Shown piece by piece: positions 18,250 through 27,467 of a stretch of 64,000 nt of DNA. Within the stretch, counting starts at the first letter, position 1, and every line of letters starts with the position of its first letter. The notes below the pieces were generated by a model. It had not been told where the DNA came from. It made no database searches and saw only the letters and a list, made by a program, of their open reading frames with translations. The position numbers were made by a program, and so were the translations under genes. The DNA is from Crocinitomicaceae bacterium (GTDB lineage: Bacteria > Bacteroidota > Bacteroidia > Flavobacteriales_G > Salibacteraceae), in contig PAME01000018.1 of assembly GCA_002707155.1 (NCBI GenBank), positions 186,001 to 250,000 on the forward strand. Reading direction: 5' to 3'.

Positions 18250-20607
18250 ATGAAAACGCAATTCAAGTTTTTGGTTATTATCCTGTTAAGCGCGGTCTTT
18301 TCCTACGCTCAAGAAAACACAAACACTAATAAATTCAGGCAATTATACGACCAACTGCCTACTCCAAATGCATATCGATCGGCTGATGGTCAGCCGGGAC
18401 CTTGGTATTATCAAAATACGGCGGATTACAAAATGAATTTGGAACTGGATGATGCTAAGCAAATCCTTAAGGGCTCAGAAACCATTACTTATACCAATAA
18501 CTCAAAGGATGAATTAAGTTATATCTGGTTGCAATTGGACCAGAATATGAGATCAAAAGATAGCGATACTCGCAAAATTAGCACTCAACAATTAAGCAAG
18601 AAAACCGCGTTCAGAGCAATAGAACGTGATTTTTATTTCGAAGAGTACGATGGTGGGTTTAAGATTGAAGAGGTGAAGGACGCTTCGGGAAAAGATTTGC
18701 CAAATACAGTGGTTAATACAATGATGCGAGTTGATTTACCAAAGACGCTAAAGCCAGGTGATAAGTTTTCCTTTTCTGTAAAATGGTGGTACAATATCAA
18801 CGATAGAATGAAGGTTGGCGGCCGAGGTGGTTACGAGTACTTCAAAGAAGAGAATAATTACATTTATACTATGGCGCAGTTTTTCCCTAGAATGTGCGTT
18901 TACAATGAAGTAGAGGGATGGCAAAACAAACAGTTTTTGGGTAGAGGTGAATTTACCCTTCCGTTTGGTAACTACGAGGTAAGCATAAAAGTGCCAAGCG
19001 ATCACTTGGTGGCAGGTACAGGCGAATTACAGAATGCTTCTAACGTGTTGAGTTCGGAGCAACGCGAGCGCTTCAATAAAGCAAAAAATGCTACAGATAA
19101 ACCCGTATTAATTGTTACCCAAGAAGAAGCAGAAGAAAACGAAAAAGAAAAAGCTACAGGAACAAAAACATGGACCTACAAAGCAACACAAGTTCGTGAC
19201 TTTGCCTTTGCAAGTTCTCGAAAGTTTATGTGGGACGGAATGGCAGCTGAAGTTGGGGTTGGTTCGAATAAGAAAAAGATACTTTGTATGTCTTTTTATC
19301 CAAAAGAAGGAAATCCATTGTGGGAGAAATACAGCACGGAATTGGTTGCACATACCATAAAAACCTACTCAAAATTTACCATTGATTATCCATATCCAGT
19401 TGCCCAAAGTATTCACTCCAATAGAATTGGTATGGAATACCCAATGATTTGTTTTAATGGTGGCCGACCTCAAAAGGATGGAACCTACTCAGAAGGAACA
19501 AAATATGGCATGCACGGTGTTATTATTCACGAAGTAGGACATAACTTTTTCCCAATGATTATTAACTCAGACGAGCGACAGTGGACTTGGATGGATGAAG
19601 GGCTCAATACCTTTGTCCAATACCTGACAGAGCAAGAATGGAGTGATCATTATCCATCAAGAAGAGGGCCAGCAGATAAAATTACAAGCTACATGAAAGG
19701 AGATAAGAGCAAAATATCGCCGATTATGACTAATTCAGAATCCATTTATCAATTTGGAAACAATTCATATGCTAAACCAGCAACAGCTCTAAATATTCTT
19801 AGAGAAACTGTATTGGGTAGAGAGTTGTTTGACTATGCATTCAAGACTTATTGCGAGAGATGGGCATTCAAACATCCTTATCCAGCGGATTTTTTCCGAA
19901 CCATGGAAGATGCCAGCGGTGTGGACTTAGATTGGTTTTGGAGAGGCTGGTTTTACACGAATGATCATTGCGATCAATCCATCGAAGATATTGTATGGTA
20001 TAAAATAGACAGCAAAGATCCAGATGTAGAAAAAGCATTGAGCAAAAAAGAAGATGAAGCAAAGAGAATGTTTATTGGTGATATTAGAAACGATACCGCC
20101 TTGACTCCATTAATGAATCAAAAGCCCGAATTAGCGGAATTTTATGATGATATTTATCGTAAATATGAAGTAAATCGATTGGATAGAGAAGATTATGAAA
20201 GCTATTTGAAAGGCATAACAGAACACCAAAAAGAGATACTCAATTCAGGTTTGAATTTTTACCAGTTGAAATTTAAAAATCATGGTGGACTGGTTATGCC
20301 TGTAATTTTAAGATTCACTTTTACCGATGGCACAACGGAGGTAATCCGTATACCAGTCGAAATATGGAAAATGAACGACAAAGAAGTAACTAAGGTTTTT
20401 CATTTTGAAAAGGAAGTCAATCGAATTGAGTTGGATCCGTTCTTAGAAATTGCAGATACTGATAAGTACAACAACTACTGGCCTAGAGAGGTAATTCCTA
20501 CTCGTTTTGAATTGTACAAGGGGAGCAGCAGTAGATACAGAGGAAGTGGAGGAGAAAACCCTATGCAAAGGGAAAAAAGAGCGAATGAACCGGTTAAAGA
20601 GAAGTAG
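18250..20607 (+). CDS. M1-family zinc aminopeptidase, exported
   Basis: The 785-residue protein has a signal peptide (MKTQFKFLVIILLSAVFSYAQ). The M1 zinc site is intact: HEVGH at about 427-431, with Glu 19 residues on in WTWMDEGLNTF, and GMEYPMICF in the place of the substrate-binding GxMEN motif. The M1 tail is shorter and more charged than in classical aminopeptidase N. It is a periplasmic or surface peptidase that probably trims peptides from the N-terminus. The C-terminal 14 bases overlap the convergent YitT-family gene. The divergent DUF6702 gene is a common partner in this phylum. Confidence 0.92.
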   Translation: MKTQFKFLVIILLSAVFSYAQENTNTNKFRQLYDQLPTPNAYRSADGQPGPWYYQNTADYKMNLELDDAKQILKGSETITYTNNSKDELSYIWLQLDQNMRSKDSDTRKISTQQLSKKTAFRAIERDFYFEEYDGGFKIEEVKDASGKDLPNTVVNTMMRVDLPKTLKPGDKFSFSVKWWYNINDRMKVGGRGGYEYFKEENNYIYTMAQFFPRMCVYNEVEGWQNKQFLGRGEFTLPFGNYEVSIKVPSDHLVAGTGELQNASNVLSSEQRERFNKAKNATDKPVLIVTQEEAEENEKEKATGTKTWTYKATQVRDFAFASSRKFMWDGMAAEVGVGSNKKKILCMSFYPKEGNPLWEKYSTELVAHTIKTYSKFTIDYPYPVAQSIHSNRIGMEYPMICFNGGRPQKDGTYSEGTKYGMHGVIIHEVGHNFFPMIINSDERQWTWMDEGLNTFVQYLTEQEWSDHYPSRRGPADKITSYMKGDKSKISPIMTNSESIYQFGNNSYAKPATALNILRETVLGRELFDYAFKTYCERWAFKHPYPADFFRTMEDASGVDLDWFWRGWFYTNDHCDQSIEDIVWYKIDSKDPDVEKALSKKEDEAKRMFIGDIRNDTALTPLMNQKPELAEFYDDIYRKYEVNRLDREDYESYLKGITEHQKEILNSGLNFYQLKFKNHGGLVMPVILRFTFTDGTTEVIRIPVEIWKMNDKEVTKVFHFEKEVNRIELDPFLEIADTDKYNNYWPREVIPTRFELYKGSSSRYRGSGGENPMQREKRANEPVKEK

Positions 20608-21490
20608 TTTTTTTATCCAACCACTGCGGTTTCAAAGTCTTTAGGCTTTCCGTAGTTAAATATTTTCTGAGTATTCCGCTTTTTATATCGTTGACGTGAA
20701 ACTCAATGATAAAAGCACTTTCGTCGTGCTTATCAATAATATTGTAAGTTTTCCGAATATCTATACGGTTAATTACGGTGTGAATAATTTGTTTTTCGCC
20801 TTGCTCGCCTCGTTTTCCAAAGCCACTGCTCGCTTTGTAAATGGTCATTCCAACACCAATTTCTTTAGTTAGACTTTGTTCTATTGCTAAGGATTCATCC
20901 GAAACAATCATTAGGCCTACAAAATCTTCGAAACCTTCAATCATTAGGTCAATCACTTTTGCAGTTATTAGGAAGGTTAGAATGGAATACATAGCGACTT
21001 CAATGGATAGTAAAGCTGCAGTTACACTGAACAGTATTACATTAAATACTAAAATCACTTTTCCAATACTAATCCCGTAGCGTTCGTTTATAAAAATACC
21101 GAGTATCTCAGAGCCATCTAAAACAGCACCGTTTTTAACCGTTAAACCAATTCCAGATCCAAGAAAGAGACCTCCAAAAATCGCAATGAGTAACTTGTCA
21201 TCGGTCACAGGTTCAAAGTTTTCGTAGTGAATCATTATTGCAAGAGCGACTATTGAGACTATTGATTTTGTAAAGATTCGTTTGCTCAAAGAATACCATG
21301 CGAGAAAAAGAAAACTTACAAATAACAAAAGAAAAGATATGTCAACGCCGGTTACCTCACTTAATAGAATAGCAATGCCTGTTGCACCACCATCTAGAAA
21401 ACCATTTGGCAGAAGAAACACCTTTAGGCCAATACTTGCAAGTAAAACACCAACGGAAATTTGAAAAGTTTCTGAGACAATTTTTTTCAT
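20594..21490 (-). CDS. YitT-family integral membrane protein
   Basis: This protein of about 298 residues has five to six hydrophobic helices in the first 190 residues, with motifs GFLDGGATGIAILLSE and GSGIGLTVKNGAVLDGSEIL typical of the YitT (DUF161) family. A soluble C-terminal DUF2179 domain follows (VGMTIYKASSGFGKRGEQ, then KQIIHTVINRIDI). It is an inner-membrane protein of unknown substrate. The start at ATG 21490 is preferred over a TTG five codons earlier. The 3' end overlaps the M1 peptidase gene tail to tail, so each transcript could be antisense to the other's end. Confidence 0.9.
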   Translation of the reverse strand: MKKIVSETFQISVGVLLASIGLKVFLLPNGFLDGGATGIAILLSEVTGVDISFLLLFVSFLFLAWYSLSKRIFTKSIVSIVALAIMIHYENFEPVTDDKLLIAIFGGLFLGSGIGLTVKNGAVLDGSEILGIFINERYGISIGKVILVFNVILFSVTAALLSIEVAMYSILTFLITAKVIDLMIEGFEDFVGLMIVSDESLAIEQSLTKEIGVGMTIYKASSGFGKRGEQGEKQIIHTVINRIDIRKTYNIIDKHDESAFIIEFHVNDIKSGILRKYLTTESLKTLKPQWLDKKTTSL

Positions 21491-21559
21491 AAGAGTATTA
21501 TACAACAGAAATAGACTAATTCATCTTCAAACGAAGTCTTAAAAAGGTTAAATAACGGG

Positions 21560-21976
21560 CTATTTAGCAAATAATTGGCTGATGTTCCGAAACGCTTTAA
21601 ATTCTAATGCATTTCCTTCTGGATCATGAAAGAATAAGGTAGCTTGTTCGCCTGTTTCTCCCTCAAACCTAATATAAGGTTCAATTATGAATTCAACCTT
21701 ATGGCCTTTTAATTTTAGAGCCAATGCCTCCCATAAGTCCCAGTTCAGTACAACACCAAAGTGTGGCACCGGAATTTCATGCCCGTCAACTGGATTTGAA
21801 TCTTTCTCCTTAATCGATTTGAGTTCTACTTGATGAAGCACCAATTGATGGCCAAAAAAATTGAAATCAACCCATTTTTCTGAGCTTCTACCTTCTGAGC
21901 AGCCCAATATATTGCCATAAAATGCTCTACAAAGTTTTAGGTTTTGAACTGGAATTGCGAGGTGAAAAGGCTGCAT
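21560..21976 (-). CDS. VOC-superfamily (glyoxalase-like) protein
   Basis: The 138-residue single-chain protein has the vicinal-oxygen-chelate pattern: [21 protein letters not shown] at the start, with LGCSEGR next and [15 protein letters not shown] at the end. His near residue 4, the central VPHFGVVL His and the C-terminal Glu could be metal ligands. The substrate cannot be told from sequence; the related glyoxalase/bleomycin/dioxygenase families differ widely. It lies 11 bases downstream of the FGE-fold gene on the same strand, so the two are probably co-transcribed. Confidence 0.85.
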   Translation of the reverse strand: MQPFHLAIPVQNLKLCRAFYGNILGCSEGRSSEKWVDFNFFGHQLVLHQVELKSIKEKDSNPVDGHEIPVPHFGVVLNWDLWEALALKLKGHKVEFIIEPYIRFEGETGEQATLFFHDPEGNALEFKAFRNISQLFAK

Positions 21977-21987
21977 GGTGTTTTGTT

Positions 21988-22773
21988 TTAAGGTTCAATA
22001 ACCTCCATTACCCAACGAAAACCTATGGCAGTGTTGGGAGCAAAGTTTTCTTTAAATGGATCTTTTGCATTTATGGAAAGGTATTCAGAAGTATTGATCC
22101 ATCCGCCTCCGGCTGTTGTACCTTCAGTTAAAAGCATTTCCGCTGCATTGCCCGAGAGGTTATAAATGCCTAGTTTGTTCGGCCAATAGGACTCAACAGG
22201 GGCAAGAATATCTGCTTCGCTTGTGTATTGAACATCTTTTATCTGCTCTTTCGATCTTTTAAAATTTGCTCTAGACGCCCCATTTTCTCTAAATACTGAA
22301 TCGCCTTCCCATGGATAAATAGCTTCTTTGTTTCTTGCCTGGACAGCAGTTACCCATTCTTCTTTCGTAGGTAATCTAAAGTTTACTTTTTCAAATTTTC
22401 TTTTTTTGTTTTGATTGTATTGTTCTGACAACCAAGAACAATAAGCAGTTGCTGCCTTATAGGAAATAGCAACCACTGGGTAAACTTGGTAAGCCTCATG
22501 CTGATAATAGTGTTTTACATAAGGTTCGTTGTAAGCAGTTTTACTTCTCCAGAACAAAGTATCTACAACAGTAATTTTTAGCGCAGTTGTGTTTGAACTT
22601 TTAATTAAATAATTTCTAAATTTTTTATAATCCCCATTACTCACCTCATATTTAGAAATGTAAAGCGATTCATTGAGTTCGGCTAGTGATTTTTTTAGCG
22701 CTTTAAAATCGGGTTGTTGAGCATATCCGTATGATATGGAGAATAACAATAGCGATGTAATGAAAACTTTCAT
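21988..22773 (-). CDS. formylglycine-generating-enzyme-fold (SUMF1/GldJ-K-like) exported protein
   Basis: The protein of about 261 residues has a signal peptide ([19 protein letters not shown]), then the SUMF1/FGE-sulfatase fold: [15 protein letters not shown] (about 38-52), [40 protein letters not shown], and a final GFRWVMEV. The two catalytic cysteines of true formylglycine-generating enzymes are absent; the only mature cysteine is in AYCSW. It therefore resembles the non-catalytic members such as gliding proteins GldJ and GldK, though it is shorter and lacks a lipobox. Its partner VOC gene follows within 11 bases. A structural envelope role is inferred. Confidence 0.82.
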   Translation of the reverse strand: MKVFITSLLLFSISYGYAQQPDFKALKKSLAELNESLYISKYEVSNGDYKKFRNYLIKSSNTTALKITVVDTLFWRSKTAYNEPYVKHYYQHEAYQVYPVVAISYKAATAYCSWLSEQYNQNKKRKFEKVNFRLPTKEEWVTAVQARNKEAIYPWEGDSVFRENGASRANFKRSKEQIKDVQYTSEADILAPVESYWPNKLGIYNLSGNAAEMLLTEGTTAGGGWINTSEYLSINAKDPFKENFAPNTAIGFRWVMEVIEP

Positions 22774-22839
22774 AATCAAATATTTAGGTGAACGTAACGC
22801 AAAAAATGAAGGAATTATTTAATAAGAGAATTCAATCAT

Positions 22840-23679
22840 TCATTGCCCTTGAATTTTAGCAGAATAGGTAAAGATATAATTCTCACGTGTCTCATTACTT
22901 TCCTTAGCTTTAATTGAACCATTATCAGCTATAAACAATTGCTGATAGCCCAAGTCCTTGAGAAAGCTTAAGATTAGCTTTCTATCATCTTGGTAATGCA
23001 ATATTTCAATCAATAAAACAGGTTTATATTTTTTTAAAACTGTCTTCATCCCTTTTAGTGCATGGAATTCTGCACCTTCAATATCTATTTTTATGAAATC
23101 TATTTTTTCAATGTTTTTGTCGATGACATAATCATCAAGAGCAATCATTGGTACTGTTTTTTTACTGGAATTTGGAGTCATGTTTTTACTCACCATTCCA
23201 AGATTTTGCTCTTCCTTATTGTAGTATAAATCGAGCTGACCTTTTTTTTCTCCAACAGCCACGTTTTCTGCTATTATTTTGCGCTTTGGGTTAAGCTCAA
23301 TATTTTTTTTAAGCCGTTTGTAGTTTTCAGGAAAAGGTTCAAAAGCAATTACATTTCCATCTTTTCCGATAAGACTAGAGGCGTATAGCGTGTACCAGCC
23401 AAAGTTTGCGCCTATATCTATAAATACGCAATCGTGTTTTATAAAAGTGCTTATCGCCATGAATTCAGCTTCTTCGTATTCACCAAGTAGAAAAGCGTTT
23501 TGCTGCACCCAATCGTCTATGTGCAACTGCAGGGCTGATCCTTTGATTTGAATGCTTTTCTTAACTCCATGAAACAGCTGCAAGGGTCTAAACACTCTTT
23601 TGTAAAAGCCGTAATAGCTGCCTCTTATAAAATTCAGTTTAAATAAGAATTTAAAAATTTCAGCGACTATATCTCCCAT
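22840..23679 (-). CDS. FkbM-family SAM-dependent methyltransferase
   Basis: The 279-residue protein has a SAM-binding core: FIDIGANFGWYTLYASSL (about 92-109), VIAFEPFPENYKRLKKN, and IDFIKIDIEGAEFHALKGM, which is the FkbM signature (D-I-E-G-x-E). FkbM enzymes O-methylate sugars, antibiotics or glycolipids; the acceptor is unknown. No signal peptide is present. It is not in a polysaccharide operon: neighbours are VF530 and the FGE-fold gene, 65 bases either side. An aromatic, basic N-terminus (residues 10-35) may contact membrane or substrate. Confidence 0.9.
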   Translation of the reverse strand: MGDIVAEIFKFLFKLNFIRGSYYGFYKRVFRPLQLFHGVKKSIQIKGSALQLHIDDWVQQNAFLLGEYEEAEFMAISTFIKHDCVFIDIGANFGWYTLYASSLIGKDGNVIAFEPFPENYKRLKKNIELNPKRKIIAENVAVGEKKGQLDLYYNKEEQNLGMVSKNMTPNSSKKTVPMIALDDYVIDKNIEKIDFIKIDIEGAEFHALKGMKTVLKKYKPVLLIEILHYQDDRKLILSFLKDLGYQQLFIADNGSIKAKESNETRENYIFTYSAKIQGQ

Positions 23680-23743
23680 AAGGTTAAAGAATTCTAGCGT
23701 GAAAGTACATATTGGTTTTATATAAAAACTGCCGGTATATGGT

Positions 23744-24001
23744 TTAAGAGTTATTTTGCTTAGCCATTTTCACTGCTTTTCTGCGTTCAACCTCAATATA
23801 GAGTAGCTCTACTTTTTCTCTTGCCCAAGGAGTTTTTCTTAGAAATTTCAAACTAGATTTCACGGAAGGATCGGAAATAAAACAGTTTATGGTAATCTTT
23901 GTTCCCAGTTTCTCCCAGCCGAAAAATTCCACTAAGGTTTCAACCATGGTCACTAGTTTCACACCGTGCAAAGGATTATTGGGTTGTTCTGGAGTATTCA
24001 T
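23744..24001 (-). CDS. VF530-family small DNA-binding protein
   Basis: The 85-residue product matches the VF530 (DUF2132) family: [41 protein letters not shown], and [19 protein letters not shown]. The family is a compact helical fold reported to bind double-stranded DNA. The full family length is present. It is a stand-alone gene beside a stretch of REP-like palindromes. Confidence is high in the family and low in the cellular role. Confidence 0.9.
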   Translation of the reverse strand: MNTPEQPNNPLHGVKLVTMVETLVEFFGWEKLGTKITINCFISDPSVKSSLKFLRKTPWAREKVELLYIEVERRKAVKMAKQNNS

Positions 24002-24065
24002 TTTTTAATTCAAAGTATTTTATAATCTACGTCATTTCGTAATTCTTCGAACTAGACTAGGCAAA

Positions 24066-24167
24066 GATTCCCGCCTGCGCGGGAATGACGTCCTTACTGT
24101 ATTTTTTACTTTCATTTAAAATTAGTACAACATATAACTTACCGTCATTCCCACGAAGGTGGGAATC
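24066..24167. repeat. pair of REP-like palindromes in opposite orientation
   Basis: Positions 24066-24090 read GATTCCCGCctgcGCGGGAAT then GACG. Positions 24143-24167 read CGTCATTCCCacgaaggtGGGAATC, the same unit inverted. A third degenerate copy (cgatcgtggtcgggaatgat) is at 24190-24209, and a possible half-copy (gtcatttcg) at 24031. The consensus GTCATTCCCGC...GCGGGAATC is a widespread intergenic repeat type in bacteria. It lies just after the 3' end of the carboxyltransferase gene and may stabilise or terminate that transcript. The rest of 24002-24231 has no gene. Confidence 0.8.
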
Positions 24168-24231
24168 TACAACCTATACAATAAGCTTCTCGATCGTGGT
24201 CGGGAATGATGGAAATAAAAACGCCTAAATT

Positions 24232-25884
24232 CTATGTTTGAATCACCCCAACGTTAAAACGTTTTGTAATTGGAGCTCCGTTAGCCACTTCAATACCCAT
24301 ACTTATCCAGTTTCGTGTTTCAGTTGGATTAATGATAGCATCCATCCAAATGCGCGAGGCGGCATAATAAGCAGTAGTTTGCTCATCGTATTTATCCGTT
24401 ATTTTCTTAAGAAGTTCAGCTTCTTTCTCAGGCGAAATCGTTTCACCCTTCGATTTCATACTGGCCACTTGAATCTGTAATAATGTTTTAGCTGCTTGAG
24501 ACCCGCCCATTACGGCAATTTTTGCAGTAGGCCAACCCACAATAAAACGCGGGTCATAACCTTTACCGCACATGGCGTAGTTTCCAGCGCCATATGAGTT
24601 GCCCATTACTATGGTGAATTTAGGAACAACAGAATTGGACACCGCGTTTACTAATTTCGCGCCGTCTTTGATTATACCTGCGTGTTCAGACTGGCTACCA
24701 ACCATAAATCCTGTAACGTCTTGAAGAAATACTAAAGGAATTTTCTTTTGGTTGCAATTCATAATAAAGCGAGCGGCTTTGTCTGCAGAATCGTTATAGA
24801 TAACCCCACCAAACTGCATTTGACCAGTTTTAGACTTTACCAATTGACGTTGATTGGCCACAATTCCAACCGCCCAACCGTCTATTCTTGCAGTGGCGCA
24901 AACAATCGTTTTTCCAAATCCCTCTTTGTATTCATCAATTTCGGAATTGTCGACAATTCTTTTTATAACTTCTCGCACATCGTACTGGCCTTGCACTTCA
25001 ATAGGCAGAAGACCGAGTATTTCTTCAGGGTTAAGTTTGGGTGCAAATGATTTTTCACGATTAAAACCGGCCTTCTCGAAAGCGCCAATTTTCCCCATCA
25101 TTTTCTTGATTCTATCCAAACAATCTTTATCGTTGAGTGCTTTAACATCACAAACGCCAGAAATCTCGGTATGCGTTGTAGCTCCTCCAAGTGTTTCATT
25201 GTCAATATCTTCTCCTATGGCGGCTTTTACTAAATAAGAGCCAGCAAGGAATATGGTTCCTGTTTTATCCACGATAAGACTTTCGTCTGACATGATGGGT
25301 AAATAAGCACCACCTGCAACACAAGAACCCATTACTGCTGCTATCTGAATGATTCCTTCAGAAGACATTATTGCATTGTTTCTGAAAATACGTCCAAAGT
25401 GCTCTTTGTCTGGAAAGATTTCATCCTGCATAGGCAGGAAGACTCCAGCACTGTCAACTAAATAGATAATTGGCAATCTATTTTCCATGGCAATTTCTTG
25501 AGCTCTCAGGTTTTTCTTTCCTGTAATAGGAAACCAAGCGCCAGCTTTCACGGTAGCATCATTTGCTACTATCATTGCTCTGCGACCACCAATTTGACCA
25601 ACACCACAAACAACGCCACCAGCTGGACAACCGCCGTATTCTTTATACATTCCCATTCCAGCAAAAGCACCTACTTCAAAGAAATCTTTCGGATCATCAA
25701 TTAAATAATCGATACGCTCTCGTGCAGTCATTTTTCCTTTTGCACGATGTTTTTCCATACGAGCTTTTCCGCCTCCTTCTGCAATTTTGGCCAAATGTCT
25801 ATCGAGCTCAGCAATTTTGAGCTTCATTTTGTCTTCGTTTTTATTAAACGCTAACTCTTCTTTTTTTGATTTTGTAGCACTCAT
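24232..25884 (-). CDS. acyl-CoA carboxylase carboxyltransferase (beta) subunit, methylcrotonyl/propionyl type
   Basis: The 550-residue protein is a biotin-dependent carboxyltransferase, which moves CO2 from carboxybiotin to an acyl-CoA. Family features include GKMTARERIDYLIDD (about 50-64), CPAGGVVCGVGQIGGRRAMI, VDSAGVFLPMQDEIFPD, MGSCVAGGAYLPIMSDE, QDVTGFMVGSQSEHAGIIKD, and MGNSYGAGNYAMCGKGYDP. The pattern AGVFLPMQDEIFPD and the QDVTGFMVG block are closest to methylcrotonyl-CoA carboxylase beta (leucine breakdown), but propionyl-CoA or a broader acyl-CoA is possible. No biotin-carrying alpha subunit gene lies next to it, so it must be encoded elsewhere. Confidence 0.9.
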   Translation of the reverse strand: MSATKSKKEELAFNKNEDKMKLKIAELDRHLAKIAEGGGKARMEKHRAKGKMTARERIDYLIDDPKDFFEVGAFAGMGMYKEYGGCPAGGVVCGVGQIGGRRAMIVANDATVKAGAWFPITGKKNLRAQEIAMENRLPIIYLVDSAGVFLPMQDEIFPDKEHFGRIFRNNAIMSSEGIIQIAAVMGSCVAGGAYLPIMSDESLIVDKTGTIFLAGSYLVKAAIGEDIDNETLGGATTHTEISGVCDVKALNDKDCLDRIKKMMGKIGAFEKAGFNREKSFAPKLNPEEILGLLPIEVQGQYDVREVIKRIVDNSEIDEYKEGFGKTIVCATARIDGWAVGIVANQRQLVKSKTGQMQFGGVIYNDSADKAARFIMNCNQKKIPLVFLQDVTGFMVGSQSEHAGIIKDGAKLVNAVSNSVVPKFTIVMGNSYGAGNYAMCGKGYDPRFIVGWPTAKIAVMGGSQAAKTLLQIQVASMKSKGETISPEKEAELLKKITDKYDEQTTAYYAASRIWMDAIINPTETRNWISMGIEVANGAPITKRFNVGVIQT

Positions 25885-25979
25885 GTGTCGTAGGATTTAT
25901 CCAGCAAACAAATGTAATTATTGAAGGTTTCGGAATTCTATTGAAATCAAGAATTCTGTTGCAATTATTTTTGGAGCTC

Positions 25980-26134
25980 TCTCGATACAATTCTCCTTAC
26001 AGTCGAAGCATTCGAATTTACTACAAGTTGTGAATATCAGTTTCGAATATAAATTTAAACTACCTGTCAGTTCCTTGCCTGCCGGCGAGCAGGGAGTGTT
26101 TTTGTGAAGCCTGCGGAACAAAAATGTATCGAGA
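25980..26134. repeat. MITE-like intergenic element with 10-bp terminal inverted repeats
   Basis: TCTCGATACA at 25980-25989 and its exact complement TGTATCGAGA at 26125-26134 bound a 155-base non-coding element. The inside holds GAATTC-like arms (AATTCTCC after the left end), CAAAAA before the right end, and a GC-rich hairpin with CCTGC/GCAGG arms near 26069-26090. The open frame across it (25918-26121, minus) is cysteine-rich and of biased composition and is not accepted as a gene. The rest of 25885-26138 holds nothing else recognised. Confidence 0.55.
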
Positions 26135-26138
26135 ACTA

Positions 26139-27428
26139 TTATTCCGAAGCAATTTTTAAAAGGCCCTCTACTAGACGATCTAAATCTTGAAATCGAGTGT
26201 AAATGTGCGGTGTAACGCGCACTCCATCAACATTTTCTACCTGTACATTGGTGGTGTGAATTTGAGCTAATTTTTGCAATTTCTTTGAAATTTCTGGACC
26301 TGACTGTCCTATTATACCCACAGTTGCTATTGCTCCAGAATATTTAGCGTCTTGCGGAGTGTAAAATACAAAGCGCTTATCGTCTTTAATTTTATCTATC
26401 CAATACTGCTTTAATTCAAACAAACGTCGCTGTTTTCTCTGAGCTCCAATGAGTAAGTGAAAATTAATCGCTTGGCCAATGGCCATTTTAGCGGGAATAT
26501 TATGAGTTCCCAAATTTTCCATTTTATTCATTTTATTTCCATCGGGTTCTTCACTTGGGAAATAAGGCCATAGTTTTTTAATCTTTGAAGGATGGACATA
26601 CATTAGGCCAGTTCCAAAAGGAGCGCAAAGCCATTTGTGCAAACTGGTTCCAAAATAATCGCAGTTCAAATCAGAAATTTTGAAGTCAATATGAGCAAAA
26701 CTGTGGGCGCCATCAACTAAGACCTCAATGCCTTTTTCTTTCGCTTTATCCGCAATTTTTCGAGCAGGTAAAACTTGTCCCGTCCAATTGATCAAATGCG
26801 TAATGTGAACCAATTTTGTTTTTGGGGTCATGGCTTTTACATATTGTTCTACCAGAAAATCCTCATCATTGCATGGGGCAGGGAAGGTGACCCATTTCAA
26901 GAGAATTCCATCGCGTTTTTCGCGCATTTTCCATACATTTTTCATGTTCGGATAGTCAAATACACTCAAAACAATTTCATCTCCCTTTTTCAGTGGAAGC
27001 CCATTGATAATGGTATCTAGCGCCTCAGTTGTATTTCTATTTATAGCAATGGTATCAGCAGTAACACCTGCTAATTTTGCTAGTTTTTCTTTTACAGCTT
27101 TTACATCTCTATTAAACTCCCGCCACATATAGTAGGAAGGTGCTTCATTACAAATATCCATGTAACGCTTAAAGGCTTCTTGTACAATAATGGGCTGAGG
27201 ACTAACGCCTCCGTTGTTTAGATTGATGAAATTGGGGCTTGCTGTGTAGGATTGCTGAACCCATGCCCAAAAGTCTTCATTATCAGCACCTTCTGCTGGA
27301 ATATCTTCAAGAAGTAAGCTATTAAATGTTGAACTCGTTTTGCTTAAGGCGCTGGAGGATATAGGTATAGTTGCAGCTAAGCCAGTAAGAGCTGAAAATT
27401 TTTTAATAAAATCTCTTCGGTTTTTCAT
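26139..27428 (-). CDS. class V aminotransferase-fold PLP enzyme with Tat signal
   Basis: The 429-residue protein begins MKNRRDFIKKFSALTG, a twin-arginine export motif (RRDFIKK) followed by a hydrophobic stretch, so it is likely exported folded with its cofactor. The body is a class V aminotransferase/cysteine-desulfurase fold: FINLNNGGVSPQP, INRNTTEALDTIINGL, VDGAHSFAHIDF, and the PLP lysine in YFGTSLHKWLCAPFGTG. It resembles the isopenicillin-N-epimerase-like group; the reaction is not known. The cysteine in the LCAP segment follows the lysine and is not a desulfurase active-site loop. It is a single-gene unit bordered by the MITE-like element. Confidence 0.88.
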   Translation of the reverse strand: MKNRRDFIKKFSALTGLAATIPISSSALSKTSSTFNSLLLEDIPAEGADNEDFWAWVQQSYTASPNFINLNNGGVSPQPIIVQEAFKRYMDICNEAPSYYMWREFNRDVKAVKEKLAKLAGVTADTIAINRNTTEALDTIINGLPLKKGDEIVLSVFDYPNMKNVWKMREKRDGILLKWVTFPAPCNDEDFLVEQYVKAMTPKTKLVHITHLINWTGQVLPARKIADKAKEKGIEVLVDGAHSFAHIDFKISDLNCDYFGTSLHKWLCAPFGTGLMYVHPSKIKKLWPYFPSEEPDGNKMNKMENLGTHNIPAKMAIGQAINFHLLIGAQRKQRRLFELKQYWIDKIKDDKRFVFYTPQDAKYSGAIATVGIIGQSGPEISKKLQKLAQIHTTNVQVENVDGVRVTPHIYTRFQDLDRLVEGLLKIASE

Positions 27429-27467
27429 AGTTCAGGGTATGAATTCCGAAAATAATAAAGAATTTTT

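Noticed and set aside
19112..19360. Lysine-rich plus-strand frame inside the M1 peptidase gene
   Set aside because: It is a shadow of an A-rich stretch in the peptidase gene, in the wrong frame.
25918..26121. 67-residue minus-strand frame with several cysteines
   Set aside because: It lies almost wholly across the MITE-like inverted-repeat element, has no family resemblance or clear start context, and is best read as non-coding.
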